NCBI GenBank assembly: GCA_031761405.1
Contig: JASEVX010000011.1
Span: forward strand, 17,742,170 to 17,806,169
DNA from: Serripes groenlandicus
Lineage: Eukaryota > Mollusca > Bivalvia > Cardiida > Cardiidae
DNA: 64,000 nucleotides
Direction of reading: 5' to 3'
Below are positions 12,305 through 22,400 of the stretch, in pieces. Position numbers and translations under genes: made by a program. How positions within the stretch are numbered: position 1 is the stretch's first letter; the number at the start of each line of letters is the position of its first letter. The notes beneath the pieces are model-generated. The model saw only the letters and a program-made list of their open reading frames with translations, was not told the DNA's origin and did not search any database.

Positions 12305-13430
12305 AGCTCTACTGGCCAAAGGCCAGAAGGGCTTATGTCATGGCGATTTGTCCGTCGTGCGTGCGTGCGTCCGTAAACAATTTCTTCTTAATACGATAGT
12401 CTTTATTTTGAGCTCTACTGGCCAAAGGCCAGAAGGCTTATGTCGTGGCGATTTGTCCGTCGTGCGTCCGTCCGTAAACAATTTCTTGTTAACACGATAC
12501 AGTCTTCACTTTTGATTGTATCTCAACCAAACTTATACAGTAGTTAGATATCCATGAGAGCTCGGTTCCTTTCGAAAACCAGCCAGATCCGCCCATGCAT
12601 GACTGGATTATGGCCCTTGAAATGGTAAAAATTGCTATAAAAGAGCTTGTTAACACGATAGTCTTCACTTTTGATTGTAACTCAACCAAACTTATACAGT
12701 AGTTAGATATCCATGAGAGCTCGGTTCCTGTCAAAAACCAGCCACAGATCCGCCCATGCATGACTGGATTATGGCCCTTGAAATGGTCAAAATTGCTATA
12801 AAAGAGCTTGTTAACACGATAGTCTTTACTTTTGATTGTATCTCAACCAAACTTATACAGTAGTTAGATATCCATGAGAGCTCGGTTCCTTTCGAAAACC
12901 AGCCAGATCTGCCCATGCATGACTGGATTATGGCCCTTGAAATGGTCAAAATTGCTATAATAGAGCTTGTTAACACGAGTCTTTATTTTTTATTGTATCT
13001 CAACCAAACTTATACAGTAGTTAGATATCCATGAGAGCTTGATTCCTTTCGAAAACAAGCCAGATCCGCCCGATGCATGACTGAATTATGGCCCTTGAAA
13101 TTGTCAAAATTGCTATAATAGGGCTTGTTAACATGATACAGTCCTTATTTCTGATTGTATCTCAATCAAACTTATACAGTAGTTAGATATCCATGAGAGT
13201 TTGATTCATTTCTAAAAAACGGCCAGATCTACCCATGCATGGCTGGATTATGGCCCTTGAAATTGTCAAAATTGCTATAATACAGCTTGTGAACACAATA
13301 GAACTTCCATTTACTATCTGATCTTCACCAAACTTAGATGGTATTTGAATATTGATGACATATTGGTTCCTTTTGAAACAAGCCAGATCAATGCCAGTAG
13401 AGCATAGGCCCTCATGGGCCTCTTGTTTGT
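12305..13430 (+). mobile_element. Element with ~160-bp tandem units
   Basis: It begins AGCTCTACTGGCCAAAGGCC (repeated once, at about 12409) and ends GCCCTCATGGGCCTCTTGTT. There are six units of about 155-165 bases between, each with AGTTAGATATCCATGAGAGC. The unit size and hairpin ends recall bivalve BIV160-type satellite units carried by Helitron-related elements; this assignment is from memory. Confidence 0.82.
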
Positions 13431-13532
13431 TATATGATGTAGAGCTATGTCTAACAATATTATTTGTTGTGATGATTGATATAAAAGGAGGTCCCATTTT
13501 GATTTGCATTGTGTAGACCATTTAAGTTTTAT

Positions 13533-13820
13533 GTAGCCTTTTCCCACCTGCAGCAGACGACTTTTGAAAAGATTGTGGCAAAAGTTGCTTATGAGCATTT
13601 TTCTCCCTTTTCCAGAATATTTCATCTCAATTCAGTGATTCAAGTCTCGTTACCACTTTCCCACAAAGAACAAATCTGAAGTAGCCGACTTGGAAATCAA
13701 CTGAAGAAAAATAAGGAAAATTTCTTTATATTAAAGTTTAGTTTTAGAATATGACTTTCTTATTTTGTCACAATGTTTTTAAAAGTCGTCTGCTGACTCT
13801 TTATGTGGAAAAGTGTTAAG
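13533..13820. mobile_element. Two decayed TTAA MITE pieces
   Basis: CTGCAGCAGACGACTTTTGA with GCAAAAGTTGC and, after 13652, AAAAGTCGTCTGCTG mark two adjoining copies, both truncated. Confidence 0.6.
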
Positions 13821-13844
13821 AGATATTTTGTACTGTAATTTTAG

Positions 13845-14650
13845 GTCTTCTAAGCACGAAGTGAAAGGTAAGCTTTTGTGATCAATTGTCGTCATCGTCT
13901 GTCTGTTTGACTGTTCACTTTTTCCTACAATCATCTTCTCCTAAACCTCTTGGCAAATTTCGATGAAACTTCACAGTATTGTTCCTTGGGAGGACCTTTT
14001 CAAAATTGCTCAAAGAAGTTAATTCCATGCAGAACTGGTTGATGGCAACCGAAAGGATTTAGAAACCTTAGATATTTGGTGTGTATCATTGTCTAGTGGT
14101 CCTCTACCAAGGCTGTTCAGATTATACCCCTGGAGTCAAAATTGGCCCCATCCCAAGGGTCACATGTTTTTACATGGAGATATATAGGGAACATCTTCTT
14201 GTCTGAAAGCGAAAGGCATAGAGCTTAGCTATTTGGTGTGTAGCATTGTCTTGTGGTCCTCTACCAATACTGTTATGCCCCTGGGGTCAAAATTTTACAT
14301 ATAGTTATATAGGGAAAAACTTTAAAAATCTTCTTGGCTGAAACTAAAATGTCTAGACCTTAGATATTTAGTGTGTAGCATTGTCTAGGGGCCCTCTACC
14401 AAAAATGTTCAAATTATGACCTTTGGGTCACCTGTTTTTCATAGATATTTATAGGGAAACTTTGAAAAACTTCTTGTCTGAAACCGAAAGGCCTAAAGAT
14501 ATTTGATATCAAGCATTGTCTAGTGGTTCTCTTCCAAGATTGTTCAAATTATGCCCTATTGGACCTGTTGTATAAGCTTACCTGACTACATTACAAATTA
14601 TATTGCATAACTCAGGTGAGCCATCCAGGGCCATCATGGATCTCTTATTT
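13845..14650 (+). mobile_element. Hairpin-ended element with ~180-bp tandem units
   Basis: The left end is AAGCACGAAGTGAAAGGTAA and the right end is GCCATCCAGGGCCATCATGG. Units contain TTGGTGTGTAGCATTGTCT and CCTCTACCAA. It is related to 57784-58590 by its ends. Confidence 0.7.
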
Positions 14651-14701
14651 TTAAAGACATCTGCTGAAAATGTGTCATGTGTGGAAAACGGTAAGCTTTA
14701 T

Positions 14702-14929
14702 TTAACCCTTTCCCTCATACGACAATTCTACAGCAGACGACTTTGAACGTATTTTGTCAAAACAGAAAATCTCCATAATTTAATGGATAACCTATGACAA
14801 AAAGTGGAAAACATTGTGGCAAAAGAAGAAATTGCATGTTTTGTGCAATTTCTTCTTTTGTCACTATGTTTTCAAAAATACGTCTGCTGCAGATGCGTCA
14901 GAAAGCGTCTATATGATGGAAAGGGTTAA
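14702..14929 (-). mobile_element. TTAA MITE, full length, reverse
   Basis: TTAA at both ends (14702, 14926), close to consensus. Confidence 0.92.
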
Positions 14930-15104
14930 TATCCTAAATATCTTACAAATAACATAAGCCTTGTGGGGCTTTAACTATGACATTTATGTTACAAGCATCA
15001 TATCAGTGCAAATAGGTTCAACAGACTTAAATACATCGGAGATTAAGTGTGATGCTTTTGCTCTTTCAGAAGAAAGCTCCTTGGTTCTTTTACATTCTAG
15101 GTAT

Positions 15105-15565
15105 TTAACCCTTTCCCTGATACGACAATTCTGCAGCAGACGACTTTGCATGTATTTTGTCAAAACATGGAAAATCTCCAAAACTGAATGGAAGGAATCC
15201 GCTGTGGTTAGCGTTGGGGATTTCGAAACCGGGTGTCTCGGGTTCGATCCCCAGTCGCGGCACTAAGGTCATGGTGGAGTGCCCCTGGGCAAGGCACATT
15301 TTCTAGCCTAGTACTGGTTTGTTTACCCAGGGATCATGAATAATTAAATTTAATTGCGCGCTAAATGACCTTAGCTGTCGATGCGCCATAAAACAAAATA
15401 CATTCATTCCAAAACTGAATGGATAACCTATTTCTAAAAGTGGAAAACATTGTTGCAAAAGAAGAAATTGCACGTTTTGTGCAATTTCTTCTTTTGTCAC
15501 TATGTTTTCAAAAAGCTGTCTGCCGCAGAGGTGTCCGAAAGCGTTTATATGAGGGAAAGGGTTAA
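15105..15565 (-). mobile_element. TTAA MITE split by SINE-B
   Basis: TTAA ends lie at 15105 and 15562. Removing the SINE (15193-15408) and one copy of the 15-bp duplication leaves a standard reverse copy. Confidence 0.93.
15193..15408 (+). mobile_element. tRNA-derived SINE-B inside a MITE
   Basis: Near-identical to 11695-11907. A 15-bp target duplication CCAAAACTGAATGGA flanks it (15178-15192 and 15409-15423). Removing it restores the MITE. Confidence 0.93.
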
Positions 15566-15745
15566 AACTGGTACACACAAGGTGTAATTCCTTATCAAGT
15601 ACCAGTAATTGCCCTTTAGTTGAGTGAGAGCTGCTAAAAAGGCAATTTAGAAATTAGACTGATTTGAGCCTCAGACCTCCAAAATGACAGAACCAATGGG
15701 CTAATCTTGATTTTATGTCCGTACAAAAGAGGGACTTTATATAAA

Positions 15746-15785
15746 CAGGGTCTTTCAATAGTATCCATACTATTGAAAGACCCTG
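15746..15785. repeat. Perfect 19-bp inverted repeat
   Basis: CAGGGTCTTTCAATAGTAT and its mirror are separated by CC, and flanked by imperfect continuing pairing (ACTTTATAT / ATATAAAGT). Confidence 0.95.
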
Positions 15786-15815
15786 ATATAAAGTTCTATC
15801 TAGTAATCTTGCTTT

Positions 15816-15982
15816 TAACCCTACCTTGTCCACATACATTCTGCCGCCTCTGCAGCTGAAGACTTGAAAACATTGTGGCAAAAGGAGAAATTATTCTTAA
15901 TGTCTATATAATAATTTAACTCATTCACCTATTCTTCCAAATCATTTGTATAGTCGTCTGGTGTATTTGGGAATGGCTAAAT
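15816..15982 (+). mobile_element. Decayed TTAA MITE upstream of gene 2
   Basis: GCCGCCTCTGCAGCTGAAGA and GTGGCAAAAGGAGAAATT with GTCGTCTGGTG are recognisable. It lies within 300 bases of the first exon of gene 2. Confidence 0.6.
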
Positions 15983-16285
15983 TAATCTATATATATACTC
16001 TGATATTTTTTATGGAATATAATATAAGCGAGACAACTCGTACAATACCAAATTTAAAATATTTATCTCCCTTGGAAAAAAAACAATCGCAACATTTCTG
16101 ACCGTAAGAGGAAGTGACTCTGAACATGTAAACAAACAAATAACACGTAACTGACGATTGAGCTGTCACTTTACGAATAGCTACAATTAATTCCCCTGAC
16201 TTGAATGATTATTGTTTATTTTACAGGATAACAATTCAGAGTGCTTACTTAGACAATTTAGATTGTTCTTGGATTTAAAATAGAG

Positions 16286-16415
16286 ATGTGGATCCAAAAA
16301 AGACTTGCTGTTTATGGTATCCGGTTTCTCTTCCTCGCATTATTTGTTGGAACAACTCTTACTTTCAGTTTAACAGTGACAACAACGTCCTGTTTAACAT
16401 TCATACTTTTCATAG
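16286..16415 (+). CDS. Gene 2 exon 1: hydrophobic N-terminus
   Basis: The chosen ATG at 16286 follows an in-frame TAG at 16274 or nearby AT-rich untranslated sequence. The exon encodes 43 codons plus one base, then GTAAGT. After MWIQKRLAVYGIR comes a long stretch of Leu, Phe, Val and Thr. This could be a signal-anchor or cleavable signal. A possible acceptor (TTTATTTTACAG) ends near 16226, so a non-coding 5' exon may precede it. Confidence 0.6.
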
Positions 16416-19400
16416 GTAAGTCTAGATTATAAAGGATAAATTAACCTTTTACTCACAACACTGTTATTACCATTCAGTACTTTGCCTAGGGGGATGTCGG
16501 AGATTTGGTACCACTGCAAGTTCGTACCCATGTCATTATAAGAGACATTATGGATTAAATGGTGTAAGAAATGGTTGTCAAACTTATAAGCAAATATGTA
16601 TTTGCCCACAAATTGACAATGTTTTCAGTTATATTCAATGCAATATTCATTAAGATAAATACAGAACGGGTAAATGCAATATAATAAATGCATAATTATA
16701 TACACATCCCATTGATAATCAACATTATTTTTAATCATCCTCAGATTTATTGTCTGACGATGTTGTTATTGTACTTGTGTCTGATGATACTGACTTTGGT
16801 TAATATTTTGACTGCTACTAGTGTTGCAAACCTATATATATTGTATTCATCAACTAATATAACATATAGAACTCCATATCAAATAAAGTCTGATAGACAT
16901 AACCATTGTCACTCTTTATAACAAATGTGACTATAATATGTTTTAATCTATATGTTGTACAAAGTCTAAGGCCGAGAGGTACAAAACTTCCAAGTATAAT
17001 ATCGCAGTCATACAAAGTCTCCGTAATTCGTTTAGGGTACTGAACAAAATCATCTCGGTGAGTAGCAAAAGCATAGGAATTAATTGTCTAATATGGATTT
17101 AATCCTTTCCACATACTAAAAGTCCGACGCCTTTCAAGTAGACTCATTTTCAAATCAACATGGAAAAATGATAACTTGTTCTTGATAAGCATCGTCTCAT
17201 TTTGTCACAGGGTTTTCAACTCAATTTAATAATTATACTTTCATTCTTAGAAATGTTCTATAATTCGAGGGCTTGGCGTGAAACTATTGTAACTAAAATT
17301 GGTATTTTTTTACCAAGGTTAATCACCTCGCCATAAACTCTGTATAAGCGTTAAATCATTTTTCTTGGTAAACAATGGAAATTTAGGTGCCATTGCTAAT
17401 AGGTTCTGAGCAATGGCACCTAAATTTGCATTGTTTACAAAGGGGTCAAAATTGCCCCTAAACCAGGGTTTTCAAAATAGGTTTTTAGTTACAACCATTT
17501 CACGCCAAGCCCTCGAATTATCTTGGTATGGATAGTCATAGTCGTTTACTGCAGTTTGGTTGTATGTTCGAAAAGGTTAAATAGACGTCATTACAGGCTC
17601 CCTTCCTTAGTGCTCCAGGAATATTTGTGATAAAGTTGAAGTACTGAGAGTGATATGAAGCACAAATTTAATATTTTCCCACATGTATACAACAAATCTG
17701 CAGCTGACGACTTTGGAATGATCTTTGGCTAAATTTTGGAAAAACCTTAAAAATGAAAGCATAATTACTAAAAGAAAGGCTTAAAATATTGTGGCAGCAG
17801 GAGAAATTGCTTGTTTTCAGCTTTTTCTCCTTTTGTCACAATGTTTTCAGTCGTTTTCAAAGTCGTTTATTGCAAATAATTTGGTATGTGGGAAATGGTA
17901 AAAATAATGCATTGCAATATGGGTACATTTCTCATTCATACAGGGTCATGTTTCCTTCTATCAAGTGATCATGGACAAGCCGGTATAAATCATGTTGCGG
18001 AGGAAAAAACGAAAACTAAAGACATACTTGCAGAATTATACCCACCACTGTCTGATGGAGAGCTGGATAAAAAAGTGAATACGGCTGTGATGCAGTTTGT
18101 GTCGTATAATACGGAGAATACGCCGTCGTTAGAAAGATTTGCCACCATTCAAAATCAATCTGATTGTTTGTTTGCAAAGAAGGCTAGAGTCTGGGGAAGT
18201 CCTCCATGGATAGACAGTTTGTCTGTTGGTCAGTGTGCATTTTTACTCAGCTTCTCAATAACTGTGTTTCTCTACTGATCTTAACCCTTTCCAACATAAC
18301 GACGCCTTTTGACGAAACTGCAGCGAAGGACTTTTGTGAACATTGGTGGCTTAAAGATAAATTGCCCATAATGAATTAAAAAATTACACTTTTATTAGTC
18401 CCCTACCGGCGTGCCGAAGGGGACTCTTAGGTTTGCACTCCGTCCGTCAGTCCGTCAGTCAGTCCATCTGTCAGTCAGTCAGTCAGTCCGGCAAATCAGT
18501 TTTCCGCACTTTTTTTCTACATGCTTTGAGGTATTGAGCTGAAATTTTGTATATGCCTTTGTAATCATGTGTCACAGATCAAGTTCGCGTTTCCTGGGAT
18601 TTCGTAAATTTTTTAATGAGTTATGCACCTTTTTGGACTTAGTGCAAACCGGTAGGGGACTATGGTATTGCTTGCAATCCAGTTACTTGTTTATTTAGAT
18701 TTTCCATATTATTTGCAAAGATGCTAACAAAGTCGTCTGCTGCAGATATGTTGTATGGGGAAAGGGTTAAATTCCAAATCCTTATTTCCTTCAATTGGCA
18801 TCATTGTCTCGAACTGCTGACCAAGTAAATGCCACGTTTTGATGCATCTGCAGCAGACATTTTAAAACATTGTGCAAAAAGGAGAAGTTGTAGATTTATT
18901 GTACATAGTAATGGTTTTGAAGTTCTTGCACATATTGAAGGCTTGGCGTGAAACGGTTGTAACTTAAATTGGTATTTTTTGTTACCAAGGTTAATCACCT
19001 CGCCATAAAGTCTTTATAAGTGTTAAATAATTTTTCTTGGGAAACAATGGAAATTTAGAATGAGCAATGGCACCTAAATTTGCATTGTTTACAAAAGTGT
19101 CGAAATTGCTCCTAAACCAGGGTTTTCAAAATAGGTTTTAAGTTACAACTGTTTCACGCCAAGCCCTCGATATTTACTTAATGAGTCATGAAAAATGTAG
19201 ATTAGAATCAGACTGAGAAAGGGAGTTTAAGTCAAGTTTTATAAGTTTTGACTAAAGAGGAAACATGCATGTAGCTCTTAGGTTTGACTCTGTAATTGCA
19301 AAGAGGAAGGATTTTTAATTATGTTTATCATTTCTTTAACCCTTTCCCACTTGTAGACGCGTGTTTACCATACCCATCTAAAGCAGACAACTTTTGAAAT

Positions 19401-22400
19401 CATTGTGACAAAATTTCAACTCTATTACGAAATTAAAATTTCATCTACAGATATTTTTCATAATTTTTCCTAAGTTGTCTGCTCTACGTTTGATGTATGT
19501 GTGAAAAGGTTAAACTTACGCAAATTTTTAATTTTTCTTTTTCATAAAACTGGACTTCAAACAGAAGAAAACATATACAGGTATAGTATAATGTACAACA
19601 CCTGCATGTGTTTGTACTCTCTCATCATTTTATGACAAAGATTCTCTGAAAGCCGTACAAAATTAATTTTGAGCATTGCTAGACTTATTGCTGTCTATTG
19701 ATCAAATTGTTATTGGATTATATAAAGACAAGGATTCTCTGAAAGCCATACAACATTGAGCTTTGGCAAGCTCAACGGGATCTTATTGTTATGGCATTAT
19801 ATAAAGATGCTTAGAGGTGAATCCAGTAGGTTCAACATTTTAGTCAGAGCTTCTATTGTGTACCCTTCTAGTGTTAGGCAGACAGTGAAGGCTCTGCTGA
19901 GACTGTGGGTTCTTACAAGCTTTCACCAGTCCTTACCTTGTTAATAAAGATGGCAATCAGGAGATTATGCATTCCATTTAATTTTCTGTTGGATTCCGAC
20001 TCCAGATCACACATCAAGGTCAAATATAAAAAAATGAAGGATCTTGCTCCCTTAATGAAAGGGGATTTTGTACCGACATCAATACTTCAGTAACTTGTTG
20101 GTCATTTGTTCGCGACACTTGCCTTCCTTTAAATGATCTTTGTACCACCCCGGGGTGAAGTGGTAGAGCACCAGCCTCAGGTGTGGGAGATTAAGGGATT
20201 GATCACACAAAATACTTAGAAATGGTAGTAATGGGGTTCCATTCTTGACGCTCAGGATTGTGGGGTAAGCATTAAAACTGTCTCGCTGGTTTCAGGATAA
20301 ATTGACCAGTTATACTGGTACCTTACCTAGAAATCACAGTGATATAATACTGGTTAATTTTAGCAATTAAAAGTAATCACTCTTATTTTTGCGAAAACCC
20401 GTTCATCTTCTGGCGCCTACGGATCTTCGGTAGTTTCCGTTATCCAATAGGAACAGATCGGGCATCTCCGCCGGTTATCGGCAAACTCCAGCTCAACTTC
20501 ACTCGTGCGGAACAACCGGTATATATACCCGTGTAAGTGTTTTGATATCCCCTTTTCAGTACTACAGTTGTGTATAACAGTCGATTTAATTTTCTAAGAA
20601 AATAAAGAAGAATGGCGACCACGAGACGAGGGTCTAAAAGAAAGGCAGAGTCCAGGCTTGTAGAGCCGGACTCAGGTAACATCATTGATTTTGAGGAAAT
20701 TTTAAGGGCCTATAATTATGTACAGGTAGACCAGTTGTCACAGCGCACTGAAGATACATCGGATTCGAACTCTGCCGATTTAATCCCAACACAACCTCTT
20801 TCTGCGCAAACGGAGTCCGGCACAACACCACGTGTGTTTTCAACCCCCGCCCCGGCGTCCACAGATCAGTCGGTTAGAACGCCCACGGTGTTTGACTTGC
20901 CTATGCGGCAAAGATCAGAACTTATGCGTTTGTCGAGCGAGGACTTGGCCGCTCACGTCCCTAGTGCGATAAAAAACCAAATTGTAGGGGGGCAATATTT
21001 AAACCTGTCCATACTCCTAAAAGGAGCCGTGGAACTTCAACTTTGGCATACAGCACTGTCCTCGAATTATCCCCAACAGGCTCTCTTGAGGCTAGGCCAA
21101 AAGAGTGCAGGGATAAGGTCCCTAGCATTGAATGATGGACTGACGCTTTTTTGATTTATGCGTCTGTTTATCTCGGGGCTCATCCAGAAAAAACGGGCGA
21201 ACTGCTTCACTGTGGACAATTAGAGAGTCCGAGGCTCGCCAGGGGGGTTTCGCATGGAGGGAATATGATGAGCAGTTTAGACTCCATCAGGCATTGAATT
21301 CGTCGTCATGGTCTAAATTAAACGGAGATTTGTGGTGGCGGTGCATGCCAGCGGGTCCACAAACTCGGCCAGAAACACAAATACCGAAAGTCAATATATG
21401 CCTTTTTTTCAATGAGTCTGCACGTGGCCGAACTGCCGTTTTCAACACGCGTGCGCCATTTGCGACCTAGTCCCAACAACAGGCGCCGCCAAATGCCTTT
21501 CTATTCAACCATCGCTTTCTCAAACCCCGCGGTTTCCCAAAAAACGGGAACAAATAATAAATTAGCGGAAAAGGCATGCGATTCACGGCTGACAAATAAT
21601 CCTATAAATTAGAATTGCTTAAACAAAATTCTTAAGATCTTATAATAAAATGGAAGCAGATAACGTATTCAAATTTGAATTCAGCCTTCATTACGAAGGA
21701 CCAAGAAAACCCCGCGTAAGTCAAAACCTCAAAATCGGCTTTATCAAACCCCAACTTAGTGAGAAACTACGCAAAGAAATTGCCGCTGGTAGAATGGCGG
21801 GCCCGTTTAACATAAAACCATTACTCCATCGTTTCCCCCGTAGGCCTAGTTCCTAAAAAAGCACCAGGCGATTTTCGGCTAATTCACCACTTATCATGCC
21901 CGGAGGGAGAGTCAATTAACAACGGAATAGCCCGCAAACATTCCTCAGTACAATACACAAGCTTCGACGCTGCAGAAAGTCATTGCGACATGCGTCATTT
22001 GTCTTCCACCAATTGGCTAAGTCTATGGGGAAAAGCAGCTAGTTGCTTGGGAAGATTGTTGTGTGGAGTACTGGTGTGCGAAAACCAGAATACATGAGTA
22101 GGTGAACTGGCCGCCGGATATGACTGATAAATTGTTTAAAACGGCGTTAAACCCCAATCAATCAATCAATCGACGCTGCAGTAGACATGATTCAATCCCT
22201 AGGGAAAAACTGCAAACTGTACAAAATGGATATAAAATGCCTTCCGCCTACTGCCTATCCATCCGGACAATTTTGAACTCCTCGGTCCGTTTTGAAAATC
22301 AGTTCTATTACGATAAGGCGCTTCCTTTCGGCGCAGCTACTAGCTGTAATACTTTCGAAAGGTTCTCATCGTTTCTCGAATTCTGCGTTAGAGAGAGAAC

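Noticed and set aside
12489..13625. Overlapping ORFs of 80-112 codons on the minus strand
   Set aside because: They translate the ~160-bp tandem units (repeating SWISNYCISLVEIQSKVKT), have no codon bias or splice context, and shift frame between units.
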